DNA of 64,000 bases from Atrichornis clamosus. Its lineage: Eukaryota; Chordata; Aves; Passeriformes; Menuridae. Made by a program: the position numbers and the translations under genes. How positions within the stretch are numbered: the stretch's first letter is position 1; the number at the start of each line of letters is the position of its first letter. Under the pieces are notes generated by a model. The model was not told the origin of the DNA. It did not search any database and was given only the letters and a program-made list of their open reading frames with translations. Below are positions 9,801-21,800 of this stretch, piece after piece. The stretch is from contig WBMZ01011889.1 of assembly GCA_013400975.1 (NCBI GenBank), positions 86,882 to 150,881 of the forward strand. The letters are read 5' to 3'.

Positions 9801-12800
9801 AGTTTAAGAACCACATAAATTTGTTCCTGATTTCCAGTGTACTTATATAGAACATGGTTAAATTGCAGTCTAAAATGATGAAAACTGAAGGGCTTTGTTC
9901 CTCGTGACCCAGACTGGACTGCAGTACTCACTGCTACGGCCAAACTCATTCTTGTATTGTTTGATACAGCTAAAAAAAGACACTTCCACCGTATACCTAT
10001 CCCGGTCGCTTACGTGGTACAAGCTTCGCAGGCAAGTCACTCAACTTGCATTATGACAGTTGTTAACACACGTTAAAAAAAACCAAAAAAGTAAAAAAAA
10101 AGTTAAAACCCAAACCAAAACAAACAAAAATAGAGTTAATATTAGTGAATAAAACGAAGAAGAATGCTTTGCTCTGTGGCATTGCATCTTCCCTTACATC
10201 TGCTATGAGCACCCCGGTAGGATCACGTTTAGCACAGGCACTTGGCAGGGCTCCGGCCCGCCCAGCCCTGCGCACCCGGGGCTGGCTCCGCGCCCTGCGC
10301 AGCGGGGCCGGGACCCACCTGCGGCCCTGCCCGCCCGGGCCGGACACGCGCGGCGGGCGTCCCACCGGGAGTCAGGCCTTCACCAGGGAGCTTTATTTTC
10401 GTGACACCCGCAGCCGCCCGGGCGCACATGGAGGCGGCCGGCGCCGCACGGAAGGTGAGTTTCCCTGCGCGTAACTTTAGGGAAAAACGGGAGCAGGTTC
10501 CCGGGGGGCCACGTCGGTGCCCCAGGACTGGGGTGGGACGGCCGGCGCACGCCGAGGGCAGCTGCCGCTCCCTTCCTCCTGCGGACCCCATACCCAAGTG
10601 AGGGTCGGCGGGGAGAGGCCCGAAGCCGCCGGAAAGCCGGGCCTCGGCGGCTCCCAGCTGTGCCGCGCTGCCCCCCTTTTCCGCGGCAGCAGTGGTTCTT
10701 CCCCCGCCCCCCTCGCGGGGCAGTGGTACGGGCCGGTTGTCAGGCGGTGGGCCGGAAGGGGCGCGCGCCGCCCGCGGGAAGATGGCGGCGGGCGGGCGCG
10801 GGGGGCCCGGGGCCGGCACTGGCACGGCCGGGATGTGGCCGGGGCTGCGGGACAGCGCCCGGCGCTACTGCGGGCTGGCCTGGGAAGGGGTGCGCTGGGT
10901 GAGTGAGGGAGTGGCGGCGGCGCCCCGCGGAGCCCCCGCGAGGGAAGGGGGTCTTGTGCAGCGGCGTTGCCGAGGGGCTCGGGTAGCGGAGAGATCGCAG
11001 TTAAGCCTTTGCACCACACGAATGTGTTCTTAAGCACGCGTCACATATAGCAAATTTGAGTTACATTGAGCATGTGTTTGAGCAAATAGTGAGATCCTTT
11101 TACAAATGAAATGTGAATGTATCTAAGTGTTTAAAATGTGTTAAATCACTGGTGTGTTCAATATGTTATTTCAGCATCGGGTTGGTTGAACAGGTTTTTC
11201 TACTAAACAAGTTTTGTGCCACAAAATCATGAAATCCTTACTAGTACTGTTTTTTTCCAACAGTGAAACGTGTAGACGATTCAAAGGAGAATTTACCACA
11301 GTAAATTCTCACTACCTAGAGAGGCCTACAAAAAGGCTGGAGAGGCACTTTCTACAAGCACATGTAGGGATAGGATAAGGGGGAGATGGCTTTATACTGA
11401 AAGAGGGTGAATTTAGATTAGATAAGAGGAAGAAATCCTTTGCTGTGGGGGTGGTGAGGCACTGGAACAAGTTGTCCAGAGAAACTGTGGATGCCCCATC
11501 CCTGGAAGTGTTCAAGGCCAGGCTGGATGGGACTTTGAGCAATTAGTCTAGTGGGAAGTGTTATTGCCCATGGCAGAGGGGTTGAAACCAGATGATTTTT
11601 TTAAGTCCTTTTCAACCCAAATCATTCTGTGATTCAGTGATAATTGATAGGTTCAGCTGGAAAAGTTTTCAGAGCTTTATCTGTTGATCTTCATATCTTG
11701 TTATAACTTTTTTCTTCACTTGGTAAACCTGTAATTTAAAAATTGAATGCTTCTGTTAAACATTTTCTCAGAGTTTTGGAAAAAAAATAGAACTGCAAGC
11801 CCTGGAAGTAAACTATGTCAACATGTAATGTCTATTTCTGTTAAAAATATTAACTTCTTTTCCTTTAGCTGAAGCTTTTTACTTTTCAGGCTGTGGCTTC
11901 ACTGCCTGAAGATATGAGACCTGGCCCTGATCTGTATGGTTTCCCGTGGGAAATAGTGATTTGTGCTGGCATTGTTGGAGCCTTGACAGTTCTCTTGTTC
12001 CTGTACAGAAGTTATCAATCAGTAAGTGTTGTGGTTTAACCTGGGACAGCAGCTAAGCACCACACAGCCACTCCCTCGCTCCCCCTGTCACATTGGAATC
12101 AGAAGACTAAAAGTGAGAAAACTTGTGGGTTGAAATAAAGACAGTTTCATAGGGAAAGCAAAAGCTGTGCATGCAGCAAAGGGAAAAGAAGGAATTGATT
12201 CACTGCTTCCCATGGGTAGGCAGGTGTTCAGCCATCTGCAGGAAAGCAGGGATCCATCACATGTAGCAGTTACTTGGAAAGACAAACTCCATTACTCCAA
12301 ACACCCCCCATTCCTTCTTGTCCTCAGCTTCATATGCTGAGTGTGATGTTACTTGATGTGGGTTATCTCTCTGGTCGGTCAGGGTCAGCTGTCCTGGCTG
12401 TGTCCCCTGCCAGCTTCTTGTGAACCTGCAGCCTCCTTGCAGGTGGGGTGGGGTGAGAAACAGAAAAGGCCTTGACTCTGTGTGAACACTGCTCAGCATT
12501 AATTGAAACACCCATGTATTAGCAGTGCTTTTCAGCATAGGTACAAAATGTAGCCCCATACCAGCTACTATGAAGAAAATTAACTCTATCCGAAATATAA
12601 CCAGCATAGTAAGTGTTCAACTTATGTGCAAATATGTAGAGTGTATTAATAGTTTGCATTGAAGTTGTTATCCTTCCTGTTCAAGATATATAATGCTTCA
12701 GAGTTATAAATCTATTGTGATTGCTCTAAAAGAGAAGTTGAAAAGTCTGTTTTGTCAAGATAGTAAGTGTTTGGACATGTACTGAGTGGCTGTTATAAGG

Positions 12801-15800
12801 GGAAATGCAGTGTAGTAAGGCTTCCTTTTTCTTTTCTGTTTAATTTCTACACCAGACTTTCAAAGTCAGCCCTTAAATTATTTTCACAGGATACAGATAT
12901 CTTCCCTAGGGTGTATGTATTACTGTGTGTATTGCTATCTCTGTGACTACCCTGGCCATAGCCAGATCAGCTCAGGTCTTTCAAGGTAATGGAAAGCAGA
13001 AGCAATCCACATGGTTTCCCATCAAGGGAGGCATTTTAAAACTGTTTGGACAGTGGCCCCTTGATTCTGTTTACTAAAACGTCAGAACACTGAACAAATG
13101 TAACTGTATGCTGCTTGTGAGCACTAATCTGATGACTTTGAGAATTGCTGTACTGAAACTTTTTAATGCACAAATCAGATTATATTTTTGAGGTAATGCC
13201 TGTCTTCTATTGTAAGTAAAGATCTGAGTAGTAAAAGCTGCCTACCACACTTTCCCTACTAAGGAAATGGGGGTCAGTGTCTGTAATTCAGTATGCTAAA
13301 TTTCTTCCCATTTTTTATATTCTCTCATATAGTCTGAATGTGATTTTGGTGCTAGGTGTAGTGATACTCGTGTTTGAATGTAGGTTGCATAGCTGTTTAG
13401 TTTTTCAGACATAAGCAACAGCATTTTTAGCATTTTAACATCAACTAATATTGTAAGGGAATCTGTGCTTGTGTAAGTTACTGTAACTATAATTTGGTCA
13501 TACCTTTTGTACTCTAGTGGCATCTTTCTAGGTGATACAAAAGGCATTTGAACTTAAATCACACAAGCAGCTAATCTGGTATTGTTTTCCTCCTGCACAT
13601 GTCACTTCAGGAATTAGATATTACAGAAGTTATTGATAGCTTTTTCAGTCATTCATACTTAGAACTGCACTGACTGCTCTTTGAAGAATTGATGATTACT
13701 TAAAAGTAATGGAGTTCAGTTTTGGGGATGGTAGGATAAAAGTATACTTATGACTTTATTACCCTTTTTTTGTTGCTTGCACTCCTTGGCTTTAAATGAG
13801 GAGGAAAGAGGGAAGATCTGAGGGACCCATTGTTACATTAGGCACATGAACCAGGCCCAGCCTTGAGGGAACTGCTATGTTGTAACATTTTTGTGGGTTC
13901 AGCCAAGTTCTCCATTTCTTGTGTGGGCCGTCTGTGACAGATGTTGTCATCCAGGTTGTTAGATTTTGATTCTAGGGCACTAGAACCCACATGGCAGCTG
14001 CACGCTTGGCACTTCCCACTGAGTTGCAACTGGGCAGGATCAGGTAATACCATTACTGCAGCTTTAACTGTTGTGTGTTGTAATGTGGGGGGGGTTTTTT
14101 ACCCAACAGGAGGTCTGAGCTCAGGTGTGGAGCTTCTCCCTTCCTCCCCTTTCCTACTCTTTTGGCTGTGCCTGACCACTACAACTTTGTATTGGCAGTC
14201 AGGGTTATGTGATGGCTACACGGAGGTGTGTTATTAAAGTGATCCAGGTGAAAACTAATCTCCTTTACCCTCTTTTCCCTGATAAGAGTGGGAGAAGGAC
14301 TGGGCAAACACACAGACATGGAGGAGGTAAGAACAGAGGATACAATTGCCTATTTTTAATAGGAGCCTATATTTATATTCCTTTCTTAAGTTCCATGGTT
14401 AAACTGATCATGGAATCACAGCTTAAAAGATTAGTTTTCAGATTCTATGTAAGAGTAATAGATCGGACATTTTCAGTATATTTTCTCTTTTTTTCAGGTT
14501 AGAAGTCGACTTTATGTAGGTAAGTTTATTTTCCATACTGTTTCTTTGGAGTATAACTTTATTCTTTCTTTCTTTCTTTTCACCTTTAATTATTTGGATG
14601 ATGCAACACTTGCTTGTCTTTCTATTTTTAGGAAGGGAAAAACAGCTTGCCAGTAAAATTGCTGAGCTAGTGGAAGAAAAATGCAAAGTTCTTGAAAAAC
14701 TTAGCCTTTGCAAAAAAGAGGTAATGATCCTCATTTATTGCTTTCATATGTGTCATAGAAATGGACTCAATCAAGTAAAGTGTTCTCTAGAAATAAGATA
14801 TTTTAAAGCTTTTAAAGGGATTCTTCAAATGCTTTTTTTTCTGTCAATGCCTTAAAGAGCAATTAAGGTGTTAGCAAGTTCTGCCTTTAATTCTTAATAC
14901 ACTATATTTCACTGGAAGCAACTTGACAATGTCTTTCTTTGGTTTATGTCACTGGGATAATGTAGTAGGGCTAAGGCTTTCCTGATTTCCAGCAAGGTGC
15001 ATTTGTGAATAGTTAGGTGATGTCTATGTTTCAGACTAGAGCATCACAGATCAGTGCTATTATTTAGTCATTTCTTTACATGTATTCTGACATAAAGTAA
15101 TTCCTTTTCAGTTTGAAGATTTAGAACTGTCTCTGAAAGATGGTAACATTCTGAAAGAATCAACAGACACATCTTTTTTCGAGGTAAAAAGATAAGTGGA
15201 AATTGCTATTTCTGCAGTAAAAGGCAGTATTTTGGGAAGATGCTGCCCATATCAAAAAACCCCAAACAAACCAGATAAAAACAACAATAAAATCTCAAGA
15301 AAAACCCCAAAAAACTCAGCTGAGTTGTTTTAATTGGGTTACTGAAAATGACATAGAATCAAAACATTTAAATTAAGAGAAGTCTTTTTTAACAATTGCG
15401 TTAAGAATGCTTGATATTAGAACAAATGGCATATTGGACAATATTTAATTTTTAAAAGTAAATTGTTCCCAGTTCTAGAAGAGACGGTAGTGCATGAAGT
15501 ATTTTTTTCTCTCATCTAAGTCAAATACTTTTTATAGGCTACAGAAGCACAGTTGTAAAGAAAAAATTATCACGACACTGTTTATATCCCCCAAACCAAG
15601 AATATATTTGTAAAGGAGTTCTGGATAAGTGACTCGAATACCTAATAGGCTCTGTAAAATTAATGTAACAGAAAAGGAAATAGATTTATTTCATTCTGCA
15701 CCTCAGATCCTATGGAGCTAATTCTTACAGCTTTTGTTTATATGCAACAGTCTCTAAAGTATTTGAGTTGAACAGACTTTGCTCACATATTTAAAATACA

Positions 15801-18800
15801 CTTATTGTCTTCACATGTAATTAATATCAATTGTTTTGCTAACTCACAAACCAACTTGATTTAGGAAATGCATGAAAAACTGAACAAGTCAAACTTGAAA
15901 CTCAACCAGGAAATAGAGAATCTAGAAAAAGAACTGGAAGAAGAAAAATCTAAGCAATCGGAAGATGATACCTTGGTAAGAATAAATAGAATCCTGTCTT
16001 GTTTCTAATCATTTTTTAAAAATTCTCACAGCAAAAGATCTCTGTGGAGAAGACAAACTATTTTCTTTGTGTGTTTTGGAATAAAAACTACTTTTTTCCA
16101 TTTTGTCTTCCCTGTAACATTAGAAAAATGATAATCATAGAGGAAAATACTCAAAAGAAGAAAAGCTGTTTTTACTGACTTGGCAGTAGAACTTTCTCAG
16201 ATTGAAAATTCAAATAATTTTATTAATTGCCTAGATATTTTCAGTGAAATGTGTGAAAGAAGCTATATGACAACTAATAAATTTTAGGTGGCTGAAATTG
16301 AGGAGAGAGTGGAGTCTTTAGAGAAAGAAGAAAAATCTCTCCAGTCACAAATTGATGAGGTATGTCTAATTTTTATAGTTTCTTTTTAAAAATCTTTGCA
16401 GTTTTTCCATTCTCCATGTAGTTACTATTTTAATTTTTTTTCTGTTAGGGATGAAGAGATCATATGCTGTGTAAGCCAAAAGACTTTGTAAGGCTTAGTA
16501 CTTTTGTGTGACTTGATTGAGCAACTTCTAATTTCATATATAGAGTAACTGACATTTACTGAGAAGTAGTTACCTTGTCTTTTCTTTGCCTTCTTGCTCC
16601 ACAATGATATACAGTGTTGCAAAACTGCAGTCAACAAAAACTGGTGGAATTGTAGAGAAAATGTGAGAATATGCAGCACACCTAGAAAACCTAAGAATAA
16701 GTCCAGTAATAGCATCATGAGCCACTCAGATCTTCACCAATACTGTTTAAGCAACACACTTTTTTATTTCACTTAGGCCAAGTCCACCCTAAAAGTATAT
16801 CAGATTAATACTGAGAGACTGAAGACATCTGTTCAAGATGCAGTAGATGAAAACAGCCATCTCCAGGAAAGTGAGAAACAGGTAGGTTCTTCCTAATTAT
16901 CCTTCAAAATGCTGCATTTACTGTGGTACTAGTAAATATGATTTCTCCAAAGAGCTCACCCTGAAAAAGTTCGTTAATACACCTAGTGTGTTTTAGTAAA
17001 TGGAATGAGGAAGAGGACATGGTTTTTAGAATGATTTTACGTTGGAGTAACTTTCTCTAAAATACTCCTATTTTAAAAGAAATGTAGTAGTTACAGTTTA
17101 TGGGGAAACATACATAGAGTTCAGTGGAAACTTGTGGTAATGTCAGGAAAATAAGAACTTTGCTGAGACTTGGAGGAAAGCAGAAATAGTTAAACAAGTC
17201 CACAGCTAGGATTCTCTACAGAGGCAGGGAGAAAATTCTTTTACTTGATCTAGAAAACAAAAGAAATGGAGAAATTGCAGAGTATTCAAAAGGCAGGTAA
17301 AAAACTTACTGTAGTACCACTGTAGATTATTATTTGAAAGTCAGGTACGTAATAGAGAGGAACAGAAAAGAGTGTTATTTCCCAAATTTTAGTTTTCTGT
17401 TTTCCTCAATGCCGTAGCCAGATCACAAAGAGCACTGATGATTTTAAAATGTTCAGCATGTGCAATAGTAGCTTTAGAGTGAAGCTGTTATTTTTTTTCT
17501 AACAGGTATTTTCTATGAACATTTAATGTTCTGTGGAATGTTTTTGCATTTTAAGGTGGTTTGTTGTGGTTTTAATGGATATATGCTTACTTTGCTGACT
17601 GACTGATTGTCCTTGTTGTCTGAGGAATAGCCTAATAGATACTTCGCAAGGGGAAGAATGTAGTGCAGGGAGTATAAGTACAGGCCTGTTGCTTTTTAGC
17701 AGTCTTATAAAAAGCTGGGGAGTGCTTTAGTCCTCTCTGTCAAAACATAGTGTATGTCAAACTTGCTGGTTCAGGAAAAAAAAAGGGTTACTGGAAATAA
17801 AAAAAATCCTGCAGGAGGAATATTTCAGTTGTGCACAACTATTAGTAAAATGTGCTCTTTTCCCCTAATTCTTGAAGAAGTACGTGTTTGTGACTACCAA
17901 AAAAATGAAGACAATTTTATTAGGAGCTGTGAGTGGAGAAGCAGTAAATTTGGCTTTTATCATCGTGAGATGAAGTTGCTTACGAATTATTTTCTTTCAA
18001 GAGTCTTTTTTCTGTCTAATCTCTGTATCCTCTTTTTTGTTTTTCTGAGGAGGAAGGATCTGGTCTTGGTGCTTTATTTCAAATGTGACAGTATTCTTAT
18101 GTAATAAATTTTGAGAAGCAATACATAAAGTTTTACTAGAAAGGGATTTTCTTTTTTTCCCCTCTTGTCATTTCTTTGGTTCAAACAGAAATAATATAAT
18201 TATTTGTGTGTGTGACAAAAATCTTCTCTTTCCTTCCTTTTGAAAAATAGTACTTAGAGAAAGATAATATAAGTGCTGACAATTGCCCTGTATTTCACAG
18301 GCAATCATTTTATATCAAGGAAAACCTGGGGAAAAAAATCAGTATCAATAACTCTCAGGGTTTAATTGCCATGTTCCTGGATGAAAAAAAAGTTCTTTTG
18401 CATTTCTGCCAGGTAAAATAACCTGGGTAGAAGTACATTTTTCAGGATTAATTACTACACTTTGCTGTTAACTGAGCTTTGTTGCAGTTTTTGGTAATCT
18501 GAGAACATTTGTGCATATTGTAGTTTGCTGTGCTTTTTAGTAGATAAATAACCTGATGAGACTTCCTGCAACCTGGTAAGTAAAGGAGAGAAAGTGTCTG
18601 CCTTGCTTATTTGTGTTCTTGTTTCTGAGGTGGTTTGTAAGTGTGAGTTAGTTTGCTATATCAGAATATCCATATCCCTCTTTTATTTTTCTTTCTTACT
18701 TTTTTTTTAAAGATGGAATTTCACGTATGCTCTAAAGGTAACAAAGGTGTTACTTGTTCACAGAAAGTAGAGAACTTTCTTCCTCTGTCTGTTTGCACTA

Positions 18801-21800
18801 ATGGGTCATAATCTTCTGGCACATCACAGCTTAAACTTTATAAGAGATGTGCTGTTTCAGGTTTATGATGTGTCAGAGAGAGGATTGGGCCTTTTAGGTT
18901 GAACAAGGGAACTGTTAATGAACTTCTGTGCTTTTTTGTTCTTTTGTTTTGATGGGGTTTTTTTTCCTTCAGGAACATCAAAAATATATATTGCTTTAGC
19001 TTACTGCAAATCTTTGCTGTTTATTATAATTCTTACAAGTGTATAAAGTCCTGTAAATTTATTTTCTTTTTGGCTTCATGAAGAAGGAATCTTCTAAAAG
19101 TTTAGCTTCTTTTTGGGGATGAGAATTAATGATAAAAGTAGTTGTCTGTGTATGTCTTCTAATCCCTAATATGTTGTGTGCATGATGCTGCAAGTTCATA
19201 CATGGCTTTTACTGCTTGGAAAGTGCAGTTGTGTGCCAAGGGGCAATGTGTGTTAATCCAATTCTAGTGACATACCTTTTTTTTTTTATGCCTTCTAGTT
19301 TATCTTTGAGAAGTAGTGTTCAGGCTTGCTTGTCTATTTACATGGCAGTTCCCCTGTTTACTTACCATTTTCTGGTCTTATTTTTAGTATACCTGGCTGT
19401 TATATTCTTATTGCTCAACCTAGTTATTCCTTTCTGTACGTTCACTGCTTTTAAATTGATTGCCTGTTGTGCAATTTTAAGCAATATTCTTTTAACAGAC
19501 TCTTAAGACAGCTTTTTTGTACTTTACCCCAAATTGTTGTAGTGCATGTTTTGTCTTAACAGAAATTTGCAGCAATTCAGTTTTGTTCTTACAATACAAA
19601 GAAAGACATGGTTTAATTAGTTAATATGTTGCAGTGGTTATTTTTAATGGGCTGGTGCTGAAGTGTTCCTAATCCCTTTACTGCTGTAAAGTATTTTTGT
19701 GAAATGAGATTTTACTAGGTAAAATGTAACCTTGGAATCTACCTATCTTTTTAGTTAAGTAGAGCTGGTTACAAAGGTACATACTAGTAGGTGTTGATTA
19801 CATACAGTTGCTGTGACTTCCATTAACAGGGAAGCTTTTTTAAAACAAAATTTTAAAAATACTGTAAAAGGTGTGGAGAAGAATAGGAGAAATAATACAG
19901 TTTTGCAAGTCACATGAATATAAGTAGCTGTCTAAAAGCTTCCTGTTCTTCCTTACTTCACTGACCTTTTCTAAGTTGAAAAGACACAGGCACCATTTCA
20001 GAAGTGTGTGCTTATTGGGGTATGAGTGTTTTCCATCCATTCCCCAGTGTATGTAGCTGTTACATGAATTATCACTATTTTGTGTTCATTGCTGTTGTCA
20101 CATCAAAGTTTTTAAACTGAGTGGAATATTAACTGAACCCTTCTTATAAATGCTTAAAAATGTCTTAACAGCTAATTACAATGAATAGCTATCTCCCCCA
20201 TGTTTGCTGAACAGTAACATAGAAGTCTTCATTTTCAACTCTTGAGGCTTAACTGTCTTGTGGTCTTATCTCTGTTATTTCTTACTGATGGGTGAGAGGT
20301 TTAAATTCTGCTTATGTATAGTTAATACATGTAACAGGCTCAGTACTGTTCATCCTTGATTCTCATCTGTAGTAGACAATCACACTAATCTGGTATTTCC
20401 CTTTTTAGCTTTTACAAGAAGCTGAAGGATGGGGTGAACGATTTAGTGAACTAAATGAACAAATGAAGATGTTTGAATCGTCTAAAGCAGATGTAGAAGA
20501 TGTTTTAAAAAATAAAGAGAGCCAAATCAAGGTAAATTTTGGCATTTCACATTGAATCAAATTATTCAGACTAATGTTAATCATAGAGTTCCAAGAAAGC
20601 CTGACAACCTCTCCTTGTCCTAATATGCATTAAGATGTTTTGGGCTTTTGTTTGCTGTCTCTATTCTCTAATGTCATGTTTCTGGCTAAGCAAAAAAAAG
20701 GTTGCTTAGCAGTCCAATGAAAGCAGTCTGATAAAGACAAATAAGGAAAAACTCTTTTAATTTTGATAAAGTATTTGCTGCTTTTTTTTTTCTCCCCCAT
20801 GTTTGGAGTGTGAGATTTGGGTGTGTATTCTTATAGTTGTGTACCTTACATACACAAGCCCTACTAAAAGTATGCATGCTTATATATATCTGAAAATTTT
20901 TCACAAGGCCATGCCTGTTGACCTGCAGATACACGTTTTGAGAGGAGAAAGTATTGTCAGACTTCTAGAACCCTGTATGTGGGGCTAACATAATCTACTA
21001 AGGGAACTAAATAAAGGACAGAAATCCTGAAAAGTAATTACAATTATAACTACATTTTCATTGCTTGTATTTGTTTTATTGTTTGTGCGGGTTTTGTGTG
21101 CTTTTTCTTAGTCGCTTACACAATATATACTGAACATGAAAGACTGGAGTTCAGCAATAAGAGAAGGTGGTGATGCCGAAGACAATCACTGGGACGCAGA
21201 TATAAAGGGCGAAACAGAGAACGGAGAGCACTTAGGTATGGTTTGTATAGCTTCCCAACTTGAATATTTATTAGATGTTTTAGAACTGCAGAACTAACTT
21301 CCAGGAAGGTTGAAAGATTAGCTTTGTAGAAGTTGGATTTTTAAATCTCACCCAATGTCATTCATGTCGGACAGTTAACTGACGCTTGGACACCTCTGGA
21401 GTAGCAGCCTATCCTACTGTTTAGCAGTGTGTGGCATACGTACTGTCCTAGAGCAGTGTAAAGACTCAGTGTACAGTCTCTTGCAGAATGACTTTATCCT
21501 GTATGAGTATTAAGCAGTGATCCTCTGAGATTTCTAGGTGGAAACCTTGCTTTTATTTCTTCTTCAAGCTCTTCCCAGCAGTAGCACTGTGTGTCCTTTG
21601 AGCCTAATTTCTGCTTCCTTGTCCTTACACTGGTGTTACTTGTTGCATGCAGTGTGGTAGCACCAGAATCGGGTGGGTGTAGGTGTGGGTCCCCTTAAAC
21701 AGCAACACAGAAAAGCCCTTCTTCCTCCTCTTTCTTGCTGCAGCTTATTTTTATTCTATACCATAGGGCACATCGCTGCGAATCTTACAGTGTGTTCTCA

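Larger units (their letters stand above)
10220..10990 (+). promoter_or_regulatory. CpG island: internal promoter for the short (CTAGE5-type) isoform
   Basis: Base composition switches abruptly from AT-rich to very GC-rich with dense CpG over about 770 bp, then returns to AT-rich near 11.0 kb. The island holds two candidate first exons with consensus donors (10428-10454 and 10782-10898), both phase 0 at their end and therefore compatible with exon 7. In human the same locus makes a broadly expressed CTAGE5 form from an internal promoter. Confidence 0.8.

Noticed and set aside
10229..11037. Long - strand open frames in the CpG island (198 and 186 codons)
   Set aside because: They are Pro/Arg/Ala-rich products of GC-rich sequence, with no conserved motif. 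The + strand has clear first exons with donors in phase with MIA2.
12027..12608. Whether the LTR is part of a longer provirus
   Set aside because: The flanks are MIA2 exon 7 on one side and ordinary intron on the other. No retroviral internal genes or second LTR are present.
17754..18104. A 116-codon + strand frame in MIA2 intron 13
   Set aside because: No similarity, no splice sites in phase with the neighbouring exons, and random-looking composition.
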